Origin: Uranotaenia lowii
Taxonomy: Eukaryota; Arthropoda; Insecta; Diptera; Culicidae
Direction: 5' to 3'
NCBI RefSeq assembly: GCF_029784155.1
Contig: NC_073692.1
Coordinates: 22,530,444-22,594,443 of the forward strand
Length of the DNA: 64,000 nt
Below are positions 12,421-24,400 of the stretch, piece by piece. A model generated the notes under the pieces. It ran no database searches, was not told where the DNA came from, and worked only from the letters and a program-made list of their open reading frames with translations. The position numbers and the translations under genes are program-made. The stretch's first letter is position 1. The number at the start of each line of letters is the position of its first letter.

Positions 12421-13428
12421 ATTTTAAATCTTCATTTTTCAATTCTCACCTCTCAATCGTGAATGCTTTACATTTTCTACCTTTACAATTTTCGTTTATG
12501 AAAACTTTCTCTTGAATGTTCAGTTTTCAATCCCAATTTATCGTTGAAAATTATTGGTTTTCCAGAATTCTTAAATTGTGAATGCATTTTTTCTATATTT
12601 ATCTCACATCAATGAAATATTTGAATCTTTGAAATCATTTTTTTTCTTCTTTACCTTTTTCCTACAATTTTCATCTTTTTTATCGTGGTTTATTTAATTT
12701 TCGAATTTCCTCTAACCTCGAATCTCTTCATTGGTTTCAATTTCTAAGTTTTTTTTAAGCTTCTCAACTTTCATAGTTTTCTCGGTTTTTTTTTATTTCC
12801 TTGAAATTTGCTTTCTTCAATCCTTAACATTATCTTTCCTCCTTGAAGCTCCCCACTTTCTGGTTTCTTCAAAACTTCAAATTTTTTAGGTTTTTTGAAC
12901 TTTCTCAAACATATAACGTATATTTTTAAATAACTCTGTTATCTCAATTTTCTAGTCCTCTTTATTTGCTCAATTCTTTCATTGTTTTGAATTTATAGCT
13001 TTTCTGAATTCTCTTAAAATCTATCTAAATTCTCTCTTTCCTTCAAATACTTACAATATGCTCAATTCAAGATTTCGCTTCATTTTCTTTACTTTCATTT
13101 TAAAATTAAAAAAATTAAAAAAATTTTTTATTGATTTTTGATGAGTAATTTGAAGGTTTTGATAAAATTTTCTTGGATAGTGCCCGGATTTCAGTCGTCA
13201 GTTTAAAATCATTCGCCCGAATTTTGTTAGTTTTTTTAAAATAAAATATCCCGGATTTGTCTGACCCAAATACGTGCTGAAAAAATAAAGCAACCAGATC
13301 TTATCTCCAATCTTTTATTTGTTTTTTTTTTAAATTTATGTTGTTTTTCAATAAATTTTTAAACTGTTTTAATAATTTCTCAAGTGTTTTGTCTTTGATT
13401 TTGTCAATTTGATTTAAGAACTTAAGAA
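12421..13428. repeat. decayed CT/AT-rich satellite-derived sequence
   Basis: Words such as TTCTCAATT, TTTCTC and AATTCTC persist at falling density, so this looks like an aged extension of the 7-bp array. A fragment of the CCGGAT-rich repeat lies at about 13170-13295 (CCCGGATTTCAG ... ACGTGCTGAAAAAATAAAGC). No genes. Confidence 0.6.
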
Positions 13429-13561
13429 AGAACTACTTGACTCATTTTAATGGTTGTGCTAAACGTAAAAACTTATGCTACACAAATAACACACGACGTA
13501 TTACAGGACACGACACTTAACGTTTTTACTAACGGAAAAAGGAATTAAATTTACCTTTTTT

Positions 13562-13601
13562 GTCGACCGGTTTCGGGCTCGATGTTGCCCATCTACAGGA
13601 C
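13562..13601 (-). ncRNA. hammerhead-ribozyme-like motif, left arm
   Basis: Exact reverse complement of the motif at 16261-16300, which describes the fold. It lies downstream of the left-arm ORF on the minus strand, about 84 bp inside the arm's outer end. Confidence 0.4.
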
Positions 13602-13648
13602 GATGTCCGACTGACTAGATGAAGGAAAAACACTAATACATGTTCATA

Positions 13649-14906
13649 CTATCCAATAGTATTCGTCGAAGGGTGGTCGGGTTGTTGAAAACTTGGTTTG
13701 AGCAGGTTGAAAAGCGGTGATATGATTGGAGCGTCATCCTCGTTCATAAGTGGCCTTTCCGATGTAGTGATATACATGGATTCCCATGCGTTTAAATGTG
13801 ACGCTTTGCGTACACATTTTTTGAACTTAACCTTTCCCCAATCTATGTGATGATTAAGTTCTGACGCGTGGGCTGCTACACTTGATTCGTTGCTCCTGCT
13901 GTTATCTACTGCGTTTTTGTGCTCTTTGATTCTGGTTCTGAATTTCCGTCTGGTTTGCCCAATATAGACGGCCGGGCAGTTTTGACATGGAATCTCATAA
14001 ATTCCAGATCTCTCTTCCGGTGGCACTTTGTCTTTTAGAGCAACCAGTCGATCTTTCAAAGTGTTTGAACTTTTGTAAGCCACTTTCAGACCATGTTTAG
14101 AGAGAATCTTACAGATACTATTTGTCAATGGTGGGTGGTACGGCAGGCTGACTCTTTGGGATTCATCTCTTTCTGGTTTGAATGTGGTTGCGTTGCTACG
14201 GAGCTTTTTTCTTTCGTGTTTTCGGAGGATTTTGCTGACGAATTCTTGATCGTATCCGTTTAATTCACCAGCCTGCAAGATTTTTTGCTTTTCTAGTTCG
14301 AATTCATGGCTCTCCATCGGTATGTTGTACAGACGGTGGGCCATCGAATGAAAGGCAGCTTGCTTTTGCGCTCCAAAATGGTTTGAATCAACCGTAATAT
14401 AGCGATCTGTTGACGTGGGTTTACGATAAATTCCGAATTTCACCGTGTTATCTTCTTTTCTAGAAATTAACAGGTCGAGGAATGGAAGTTTCCCATCAAC
14501 TTCTTTTTCGACGGTAAATTTAATCGAACTATGCTGGTTGTTCAAAACCTCAAGCGTTTGCGGGAGATACCGTTCCTTTACGGTGGCGAAGATATCATCA
14601 ACATAACGCCACCAAACACGAGGGAAAAGTTTCTCCCGTTTTTCGAGATCTGTTTCGAAGTCACTCATGAAGAGTTCAGCCAGTAGGGGGGATAATTTAC
14701 TTCCCATGCTGAGGCCGAAGGTTTGCTTGTAGAATTTACCCCGAAACAAGAAGTAATTTTGATTCATACAAACCTCGGCTATGGTGACGTACGCTGCTAT
14801 TTGGTTTGGGGGTGCGCGGCGTCGCTCCAGGTGTCTGCGAAGGCTGCGTAAGGCGTCAGAAATAGGGACGCTGGGAAAAAGTGCGGAGACATCAAACGAG
14901 ACTAAG
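13649..14906 (-). pseudogene. 5'-truncated Penelope-like RT/GIY-YIG ORF, left arm
   Basis: An uninterrupted minus-strand frame, identical in sequence to the shared part of the right-arm ORF. From the first Met at 14767 it runs 372 codons; coding similarity continues upstream without a Met to the palindrome breakpoint at 14906. It holds the RT core including YVDD, a connector rich in basic residues, and a C-terminal GIY-YIG nuclease (EIPCQNCPAVYIGQTRRKF). The N-terminal half of a full-length product (usually several hundred residues more) is missing, so it is not expected to support movement. It has no disabling mutation in what remains, which implies a recent insertion. Confidence 0.9.
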
Positions 14907-14911
14907 AAGGA

Positions 14912-16213
14912 AAGAAGGAAAATTTGAAGGATTTCAAAGTGCGTCGAGGAGAGATCTTAGTCTCGTTTGATGTCTCCGCACTTTTTCCCAGCGTCCCTAT
15001 TTCTGACGCCTTACGCAGCCTTCGCAGACACCTGGAGCGACGCCGCGCACCCCCAAACCAAATAGCAGCGTACGTCACCATAGCCGAGGTTTGTATGAAT
15101 CAAAATTACTTCTTGTTTCGGGGTAAATTCTACAAGCAAACCTTCGGCCTCAGCATGGGAAGTAAATTATCCCCCCTACTGGCTGAACTCTTCATGAGTG
15201 ACTTCGAAACAGATCTCGAAAAACGGGAGAAACTTTTCCCTCGTGTTTGGTGGCGTTATGTTGATGATATCTTCGCCACCGTAAAGGAACGGTATCTCCC
15301 GCAAACGCTTGAGGTTTTGAACAACCAGCATAGTTCGATTAAATTTACCGTCGAAAAAGAAGTTGATGGGAAACTTCCATTCCTCGACCTGTTAATTTCT
15401 AGAAAAGAAGATAACACGGTGAAATTCGGAATTTATCGTAAACCCACGTCAACAGATCGCTATATTACGGTTGATTCAAACCATTTTGGAGCGCAAAAGC
15501 AAGCTGCCTTTCATTCGATGGCCCACCGTCTGTACAACATACCGATGGAGAGCCATGAATTCGAACTAGAAAAGCAAAAAATCTTGCAGGCTGGTGAATT
15601 AAACGGATACGATCAAGAATTCGTCAGCAAAATCCTCCGAAAACACGAAAGAAAAAAGCTCCGTAGCAACGCAACCACATTCAAACCAGAAAGAGATGAA
15701 TCCCAAAGAGTCAGCCTGCCGTACCACCCACCATTGACAAATAGTATCTGTAAGATTCTCTCTAAACATGGTCTGAAAGTGGCTTACAAAAGTTCAAACA
15801 CTTTGAAAGATCGACTGGTTGCTCTAAAAGACAAAGTGCCACCGGAAGAGAGATCTGGAATTTATGAGATTCCATGTCAAAACTGCCCGGCCGTCTATAT
15901 TGGGCAAACCAGACGGAAATTCAGAACCAGAATCAAAGAGCACAAAAACGCAGTAGATAACAGCAGGAGCAACGAATCAAGTGTAGCAGCCCACGCGTCA
16001 GAACTTAATCATCACATAGATTGGGGAAAGGTTAAGTTCAAAAAATGTGTACGCAAAGCGTCACATTTAAACGCATGGGAATCCATGTATATCACTACAT
16101 CGGAAAGGCCACTTATGAACGAGGATGACGCTCCAATCATATCACCGCTTTTCAACCTGCTCAAACCAAGTTTTCAACAACCCGACCACCCTTCGACGAA
16201 TACTATTGGATAG
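14912..16213 (+). pseudogene. 5'-truncated Penelope-like RT/GIY-YIG ORF, right arm
   Basis: Open frame of 429 codons from the Met at 14924; RT-like sequence extends a few codons further upstream (ENLKDFKVRRGE). Motif A is VSFDVSALFPSVP (about residues 13-25). Motif B is LSMGSKLSPLLAELF (about 75-90). The catalytic RYVDDIF is near 110, and the FLDLLISRKED / YRKPTSTDRYI segment follows. The C-terminal domain has GIYEIPCQNCPAVYIGQTR (from about 311), then the basic helix RRKFRTRIKEH and the acidic NAWESMYI (near 385). These are the GIY, YIG, Arg and Glu elements expected of this nuclease family. An RT joined to GIY-YIG is diagnostic of Penelope-like elements. The N-terminus is cut off at the palindrome centre. 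The ORF itself is undamaged. Confidence 0.93.
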
Positions 16214-16260
16214 TATGAACATGTATTAGTGTTTTTCCTTCATCTAGTCAGTCGGACATC

Positions 16261-16300
16261 GTCCTGTAGATGGGCAACATCGAGCCCGAAACCGGTCGAC
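16261..16300 (+). ncRNA. hammerhead-ribozyme-like motif, right arm
   Basis: Downstream of the ORF. Stem I is GTC (16261-16263) with GAC (16298-16300). A CUGUAGA core (16264-16270) resembles CUGANGA. Stem II is GGGC (16272-16275) with GCCC (16284-16287). GAAA is at 16288-16291. Stem III is the self-complementary ACCGGT (16291-16296), and the cleavage triplet would be GTC (16295-16297). Penelope-like elements are known to carry minimal type I hammerheads with a very short stem III. Two departures lower confidence: U in place of the invariant A in the core, and one extra U before stem II. It may be a diverged or inactive form. Confidence 0.45.
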
Positions 16301-16394
16301 AAAAAAGGTAAATTTAATTCCTTTTTCCGTTAGTAAAAACGTTAAGTGTCGTGTCCTGTAATACGTCGTGTGTTATTTGTGTAGAACTACTTGA

Positions 16395-17520
16395 TTTTTT
16401 TTTCTCTACATTATGTCATCTCTCAAACATTTTAATCTTCTCAGTTGTATTCAGTTTGTCAAAATCACCAAATTCACAATTTTTTTATTCTCTTAATTTT
16501 TTCAAATTTCTTTCAAATTGCATCCTAGGTCTCTTATTTTAAGATTCACTTTATTCTCTAAGTTTTCCTAATAATCTTTTCTTTTAAAACTCTTCACAAT
16601 TATCTCTTTTCTTTCACATCGTTCTCTGAATTAGCATTGTTTTTCATAGTTCTAGATTTTCTCAAATTTTTAGTTATTCTTTTTTTAAAAATTTCCTAGG
16701 TCTTTAATATCTCCTAATTTTCTAAGCATTATAAATTTTCAAGGTTATCTCAATACTCTCTATTCTCTTAATTCTCCCAATCTTTTGCTTTTCTAAATTC
16801 CGTTAATGTTCTTCATAATCTCAACTCATTCTCAATTTTCATAATTCTGCCAATTCTGCCAATTCTCTCAATTCTCTTAAATCGCTTAGTAAGTAAAATT
16901 AGCTCTATCCAGGAATGTCAACTTTTTTTTACAAAATTCAGGGGACATAAGAAATAACAATCAGGATACATGGTTTCACGGATATTTCGGTTCAAGTCCT
17001 CTTTTGGCCATCAATCCACATTTTTACCTCCTTTAATGTCATTAATGCAGTTCCGAACTACTCATTTTCCATCATAGCCACAAAAATCAGGGTTAATTAG
17101 GCTTATTTTCAAAAATATGGAAAGACGATGACTTATCATCAGGTTGTCAGGTTGGGCCTTCAAGAATCAGGCAAATCCCAAAAATCAGGCACACTAGCAA
17201 CCCTGGCTATATCAATTCTCTATTTATCAAAATCATCTCAATTTTCCATATTCTCTCAATTTTTTCTTTTCTCTCAATGCTCTGAACTCTCTTGAATCAT
17301 TTAATATTCAAAATCATTCTCTCAATCCACTCAATTCTCAGCTCTCCCAATTGATTGATTCATCTACTTTCTCTCAATTCTCTTCTCAATTCTTTCAATA
17401 ATCTAAAAATTCTTCCAATTCCATCTAATTTCAAAATTCTGTGTATTTTTACATTTTTCCTTATATCATTTTTTTTTTTTTCAAATATCAGCTTTCAATC
17501 CTTTGGGAATTTTGTTCAAA
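16395..17520. repeat. decayed CT/AT-rich satellite-derived sequence, right of the Penelope element
   Basis: Continuation of the degenerate TTCTCAATT-rich tract interrupted by the element. An unrelated insertion-like segment lies at about 16908-17210 (words CAGG, AATCAGGCA, ending GCAACCCTGG). No coding sequence. Confidence 0.55.
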
Positions 17521-19008
17521 ACAACTTAAATGATTCACTGTGCACAATCCATCCATCACTCTCTGGAGCCACAGAAGAAAAAAAACCTAAATCGATTTGG
17601 TTTGTCCCGTAAAAGAGTTGCATCTTTTCGGCAACGTGCTTAGCATGAAGGAAAAAGCGCACATAGTTTGTTGATTGCTGATGTTACTCAGAAAAAAAAT
17701 TGAAACATTCTTACGAGTTTCCGAAAATAGTGGTGAACCTTGCTCTTTCCTATTTGAAATTCCGCAAAAGTCCCGAACCGGTACCATCCCACAAACTGGA
17801 GCAGCAGCATCAACATCGCTGAATGCTAAAGCTGGCACACTTTCAGAAACTGCACTAATTACGCGCGCCCGGAAGACTTTAATCCGAAGTTGATGAATTC
17901 ATTATTTGTCCCGCGCTTCGTGCTGCTCTTTCCAACTACCTCCTGTTCTGAGAAACTGGAGCTGGGGTTGAATTTTTGTTCCAGGAAAACTTTGTCTGGG
18001 GTTAGATCATTTTTCATTCACTTTTGCTTGGAATTTGGTTTGGACTCGTAGAAAGTGGTAGTTCATTGTTTTTGGGCTCTCGATTCCCGACAGTAATTTC
18101 TCAATTCCGCTTGAAATCTCACGCTTGTGCAGCACTTTATTGCGGAGGAAAAGTTCCCGGCAACCAGACTGACGATTGCTGTGCAATTCGGAGAAACACA
18201 GAAAAGGAGTTCGGTCTGTTATCAATCCGTCAAATGGTTCAGTAGCTTTCGCGGGAAGGAATCCATCAAGGATAAACTTTTTTGGCAGACGAGTACGACT
18301 AACTTGAGAAGAAGAGCCATGGTCGCTGGGGACCTTGAAGCGAAGATCGAAATTCAACTGCTTCTTGTTCATTTTTTGAGGTTCCGTTTGTTTTTGCAAA
18401 CTATCGACCTCTGTAAAAAATTACTTGTTCCTTTGAAGAAGCAGAAATAAAAGAAAATTATTTACTCAAATCCTATTTTATGGTAACCTTTCAAAACTTT
18501 ATTACAAAAAAATTTTCACAACGAATTTTTTTTTCATTATTATCATTTTTGTCATTTTTGTGATTTTTTTAAAATTTTTTTTTTATTCTGCCGAAATTGC
18601 CAAAATTGTCAATTTGTCAATTTGTCAATTATATTTTTTTTCTGCAAAAGGAAATATTATCATATTATACTTTAACTTATAAGCTTCAAATTTTAATCGA
18701 TTTGAATTTCATTTCTTTTCGATCATAACCACAGCACCAAAAATTTTTCCTCTGTAGAAAATTCTCGGTACGTTAAATAAAAAATGATCGTAAATTGCAG
18801 TTCCCATTTGCATAACTTTATGCTTCTTGCTTGCTTTCGAGCGAATAACAAATTTCTCCTCGGTTTTGATTTGCGCTTCGAGAACTGGTAAGTAAAGCAT
18901 TCACCGCCGAACGAATTCTGACAAATTTGCATTCAACCCGGGCCGGGGTGGCCTCATTCCGGATTTCGATCCGGGATTTAGTCGTCTTCATAGCTGGCGT
19001 CTCGTGTT

Positions 19009-19039
<31 letters not shown>

Positions 19040-19779
19040 TAGATCCGGCGATGAAATTATTAATTCAGTGTAAACAAGCGTGTTACTGCTGCATACATCC
19101 TTCGAAGGACTCAGCCAGCCAGGGAGGTTTAGAAAACAAGCTTTGAACCTATTAGGGAGCTATCCCGGAATTCGTCTGGAGGAAGTTGGCACAGGACAGG
19201 AAGAAGCAGCTGGGAGTCCAGGGGGATTCTCCTGTCTGATGTTTGTGGAATACCGAGCTGGGTGGCTTAATCCCGAACATAGCCGGAAGCCACTACATCA
19301 CGAGCAGCACCGCCGTTATAGTTTCGAAAATGGTCTTCCTCCAAACTCCGACCGCACATGGGAGATTGTGTGAATGTATGCATGAATATCAACTGACACG
19401 GACATGTTTAGCTCTAATGAGGCCACCCAAACTGTGCGAGAATTGTGCGCTTCCGGCAGCAATTAGAATTTCCGTGGGGATGTCGTAGCACCTGGTATTG
19501 CTCCGGTTTCCGCCTATCAAGATTCTCGAAAATGGTAGGAAAACAGATTTAATCTTAATCACGTGCCCATAATCTCAATTTGCACTTCCCTTTTCCACTA
19601 CCGGGTTGTCTGGGGGATTGTCTTATCACTCGGATGTAGAACATCAACCTCGACTCTGGAGAACATCTTCGTTGTCAATCACTTCATACTTTCATACATT
19701 CTATCTAATACATAACTCAAAAGAAAAATGTCAAACATGTCGATAACATGTATTTTTTTTAAAGAGTAAAAAAATGTTT
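17521..19779. other. GC-richer unique sequence between satellites
   Basis: Looks like unique host DNA. Several overlapping ORFs of 60-130 codons on both strands (for example 18007-18399 minus) show no domain, splice or start support. A small relic of the 9-bp satellite in reverse orientation lies near 18540-18575, with TCATTTTTGTCATTTTTGTG. From about 19720 degenerate units of the next array begin. Confidence 0.4.
19011..19039. repeat. (GTC)n microsatellite
   Basis: Nearly ten uninterrupted GTC triplets in a GC-rich local context. Confidence 0.95.
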
Positions 19780-21482
19780 AAAAAATCAAAATGTCAAAAA
19801 TGTCAAACATGTCAAAAATGTCAAAAGTTACAAAAATGTCAAAAAAGTCAAAAATGACAAAAATGACAAAAATGTCAAAAATGTCAACAATGTCAAACAT
19901 GTCAAAAATGACAAAACTGTAAAAAATGTCAAAAATTACAATATATCTAAAATACCTAAAATGTCAAAAATGTCAGAAATGTCAAAAAAAGTAAAAAATG
20001 TCAAAAATGTCAAAAAAGTCAAAAATGTCAAAAATGTCAAAAATGTCAAAAATGTCAAAAATGTCAAAAATGTCAAAAATGTCAAAAATGTCAAAAATGT
20101 CAAAAATGTCAAAAATGTCAAAAATGTCAAAAATGTCAAAAAAGTCAACAATGTCAAGAATGTCAAAAATGTCAAAAATGTCAAGAATGTCAAGAATGTC
20201 AAGAATGTCAAAAATGTCAAAAATGTCAAAGATGTCAAAAATTTCAGAAATGTCAAAAATGTCAACAACGTCAAAAATGTCAAAAATGTCAAAAATGTCA
20301 AAAATGTCAAAAATGTCAAAAATGTCAAAAATGTCAAAAATGTCATAAATGTCAAAAATGTCAAAAATGTCAAAAATGTCAAAAATGTCAAAAATGTCAA
20401 AAATGTCAAAAATGTCAAATATGTCAAAAATGTCAAAAATGTCAAAAATGTCAAAAATGTAAAAAATGTTAAAAATGTCAAAAATGTCAAAAATGTCAAA
20501 AATGTCAAAAATGTCAAAAATTTCAAAAATGTCAAAAATGTCAAAAATGTCAAAAATGTCAAAAATGTCAAAAATGTCAAAAATGTCAAAAATGTCAAAA
20601 ATGTTAATAATGTCAAAAATGTCAAAAATGTCAAAAATGTCAAAAATGTCAAAAATGTCAAAAATGTCAAAAATGTCAAAAATGTCAAAAATGTCCAAAA
20701 TGTCAAAAATGTCAAAAATGTCAAAAATGTCAAAAATGTCAAAAATGTCAAAAATGTCAAAAATGTCAAAAATGTCAAAAATGTCAAAAATGTCAAAAAT
20801 GTCAAAAATGTCAAAAAAGTCAAAAATGTCAAAAATTTCAAAAATGTCAAAAATGTCAAAAATGTCAAAAATGTCAAAAATGTCAAAAATGTCAAAAATG
20901 TCAAAAATGTCAAAAATGTCAAAAATGTCAAAAATTCAAAAATGTCAAAAATGACAAAATGTCAAATATGTCAAAAATGTCAAACATGTCAAAAATGTCA
21001 AAAATGTCAAAAATGTCAAAAATGTCAAAAATGTCAAAAATTTCAAAAATTTCAAAAATTTTAAAAATGTCAAAAATGTCAAAAATGTCAAAAATGTCAA
21101 AAATGTCAAAAATGTCAAAAATGTCAAAAATGTCAAACATGTCAAAAGTAACAAAAATGTCAAAATTTTCAAAAATATCAAAAATGTCGAAAATGTCAAA
21201 AATGTCAAAAATTTCAAATATGTCAAAAATGTCAAAAATGTCAAAAATGTCAAAAATGTCAAAAATGTCAAAAATGTCAAAAATGTCAAAAATGTCAAAA
21301 ATGTCAAAAATGTCAAAAATGTCAAAAATGTCAAAAATGTCAAAAATGTCAAAAATGTCAAAAATGTCAAAAATGTCAAAAATGTCAAAAATGTCAAAAA
21401 TGTCAAAAATTTCAAAAATGTCAAACATGTCAAAAGTTACAAAAATGTCAAAAATGTCAAAATTTTCAAAAATGTCAAAAAT
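19780..21482. repeat. 9-bp satellite array (ATGTCAAAA)n
   Basis: About 1.7 kb of 9-bp units with more variation than the first array: ATTTCAAAA, ATGTCAACA, ATGTCAAGA, ATGTTAAAA, AAGTCAAAA and others. The left margin (about 19853-19880) contains units of the other type, ATGACAAAA, mixed with ATGTCAAAA, so the two arrays share an origin. Long frames on both strands (MSK, NVK plus; LTF, DIF minus) are artefacts. Confidence 0.97.
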
Positions 21483-24400
21483 CATTTAGAATCACCTATT
21501 TTGAGGTTTTTTTTCTTGGTGTCAATTTCGTCCCTGGTGATGATAGTTCCCTTCTTCCAATTTCATCATTTAATGGGGTAATTTCAAGAACGAGATGCCA
21601 ATTCTTTCGCACCATTCATTAACAAAATGGTGGTAAATGGCCTACAGTCCTAGAAAAGCAGAACAAGCTCTTAGGTTTTGTCATTTCCTCAAAACTGTCG
21701 AAAAGGAAGCCATCAACGATGCCCCGTAAAAGACGCCTTTAAGAAACGGTCTGGGTCTATATTTTTCCTGTCCAATGCAGCAAATCCTGATTTGGGTAAA
21801 GATGTCAATTTGCTGTCGGGGTAAAGCTCCGGAAGTGATGCCGCTGAATGGGTCCGGAAGTGGGATTTTTTCCTTCTTTCCTATATCAAGCCGGATGCTG
21901 CGTCAGTGTAAAAAAAGGGTTCCAGATTGGAAGAGATGAAGTCAGCTTGGTCGGCCATGCGATTCATCTCACGTCGTTTAAATTGATGCTTCCTCGAAGA
22001 GATGGCCCCTTTATCGGTCTCTTTTTCTAGGTTATTTTTTTCCTTTTGGAATGCTTTTAAAGTTTCATTGATTTTTTCTAGTGGTTTTAAATAAAAAATG
22101 CAAAACACCTTTACGCCTGTATTGAGTGTGAAGTAAAATGATGAACATATGTGAAATATTCAAGTTCATCGGAGAAGGAAGGAGGAATTTTATTTCGCCT
22201 GTTTTCTCCATTCCGAGAAATATGCACATGGGTGCTCGTAAGCCAAGACTTGGTTTTAAGTTTTTTTTTATTAAATCTCCAGAGCTGTTCACAGCCCTGT
22301 AAACTATTAAAAGTTCATTTTTTCTGATTATATTTAAAAAAAAGTTTAAAGCTTATAAAATTCTATTCAATAGAAAGACTCCGAGCCAAGTGTGTAGAAT
22401 GCTTTTCATCCCGCAACGTCTCTCGTTAGTTTTAAGCGACGTAGCGTGAAACGAACTCCGACCGAAGTCCTGTATGCCACACGGTTTATAACAGATTTTT
22501 TTTTTTCCAACCTTCATACGTTTCGCCACTGGAAACTCAAATGTTGACGTTCTGCACCACAGGTACGGAGAAAATGAAAGTTAAATATTTCAACTGATAT
22601 GACATTTCCATGTTCGTTACTCGGAGTTTATTTTCTCTTTTTGCCCTCGGCAAGCTGTTTTAGGGACTGAATCCAAAAGAAACATAAGCGAGAAGATAAA
22701 AAGCTTTAAATATTGTCCGGGAAAAGTTGCTCTTCTTCAACAGACTATATCTTATATTATCAAGAAAAACCATTTTGAAGTATACTTTAGGCTGAGAAGC
22801 TTCAGCCAATACTTATCGGAACATCATCTTGCCTGTCGTTCGAAGGCACAACAAAAACCTTTCTTCTGTTGTTGCTCCAAACAAACACACTCTGTCTGTC
22901 GTTCATCATGATCTGCAAATGTTCCCACTCCAAAATTTCCATTCAGATAATGCGTCGCCTCTACAGAGAAGAAGCTCCTCAACTACGAGAGCATGTCAGG
23001 ATTCGGAAAAAACGCGCCCATTGATGGAACTTTTTATCATCCCTACTAGTCAATTCGTTATGAATCATCTGCCACATTCCTGTGGCACGACCCCGGCCAA
23101 AAGATGAAAGTCGAAAGATTATTTTCCACAAAACAAGTTTTTGCCCATCGGTTTTCCTCCCTAGGCTGTTGTTGGTCCTCTGACTCTTGACTGAAGCCCG
23201 GGAAATTCCAACGTTCCATTTTTTTTCTGGCCCAATCTCTGGCAACTCGCGAATGATAGATCGACTTTTAGTGATACGGAGCAGTGAAACGTTCTTTTGA
23301 ATATTGATTATATTTCTCGATATGCCATCGCGATGAATTCGATTCCATTTCCCACCGATTCGAAATTATATTTTCTAATTTGCGAGAACAGGGGACAAAA
23401 ATTATCAATCCAAACCCGACAGTTCCCCGAAATGGAATCGGAAATTTATTTACTGTGCTGTTGTTTGCTTTAGTCGGCTCCTGCCAGGATTATGTTTCGC
23501 AGTGTTTTTGTTCTGTTCCTAAAGCTTTTCTTTTTTTTGCTCTACACCGAATGATAGATGGCACTAGTGAAAACACGGGCGAAACAAAGCAAAAATAACA
23601 CAGATTTTATCTCCAGATTTGGTTCCGGTAAAATGTGTTTGTTCTGTTCCGTTTGTTTAGATTTTCCGTTTTTTTGGCCTTCCGTTAACTAGAATTTGTG
23701 TTTTCAAAATGTACACAATTTGCTGCACGGTTCGTTTCAAACGAACTAGCATTAACACCATTTTGCTGCTTTTGAGAGAGAAAAAAAACAGTTGCAAAAG
23801 GATAAAAAAATATAAAGCAACAATTTCTCATATGAACTATATACATCTTCCGAAACTGTTCGCAAAATATCCGTTCAAAGTTATTTTGGGAATATTTCAC
23901 CAAAATTTTTTGATGGCTCCATTATCGCAAATGTTGACTGATTTTGATGATTAAGGAATGGAAAAAGTGCAACGAGAAAAAAAATCAAACTTTCCATCAA
24001 AACATACAAATTTGGCTTTTCCAAAATTTTTCCCTCATTTTATTATTATTTTAAAAAAAAATCAGACTCCGATCATTTATGGAAAAACGCTCATAAATTT
24101 TGTGTTGCCAAAATCGAATATTGTCAAAATCGAACGGTTTTTGTGACACTTATTTTTTATTACCTTTTGTTTTAAAGTACTAGTATTAGTGAATCTTTAA
24201 AAATTCACAATAATAAATTTGAATTTTATAATACATTCTTCACCTTATCAGCATCTTGTTTTTTTTAATTTAGTGATTTCATAGCTTATATTGTAGATTA
24301 GAATTTGTTCTCAAATAACTAAAAGTGCTATAAAATGGCACTCAAAGATAACTCAACCTTTTCATGGACATTTTTATAATGAAACACATTAAAAAAAAAT

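Larger units (their letters stand above)
13429..16394. mobile_element. Penelope-like retroelement inserted as head-to-head inverted arms
   Basis: Two arms, 13478-14906 and 14956-16384 (1,429 bp each), are exact reverse complements over all parts compared; coordinates sum to 29,862 throughout. Their truncated 5' ends face each other across a 49-bp centre, and the 3' ends face outward. Direct repeats AGAACTACTTGA at 13429-13440 and 16383-16394 flank the whole, so it went in as one unit. The left side alone has a 37-bp extension (13441-13477) between the duplication and the arm. Inverted arrangements, 5' truncation, variable-length duplications and a short extension on one side are known for Penelope-like elements. 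The host site is the decayed 7-bp satellite. Confidence 0.92.

Noticed and set aside
13649..16213. Two functional Penelope-like genes
   Set aside because: Both lack the N-terminal half at the palindrome centre, so they are truncated copies despite open frames.
18007..18450. Overlapping ORFs of 107-130 codons between the satellites
   Set aside because: Opposite-strand overlap, no motif, no splice evidence.
19936..21489. ORFs of 160-367 codons through the second 9-bp array
   Set aside because: Same repeat artefact; repeated MSK, NVK, LTF or DIF triplets with no unique domain.
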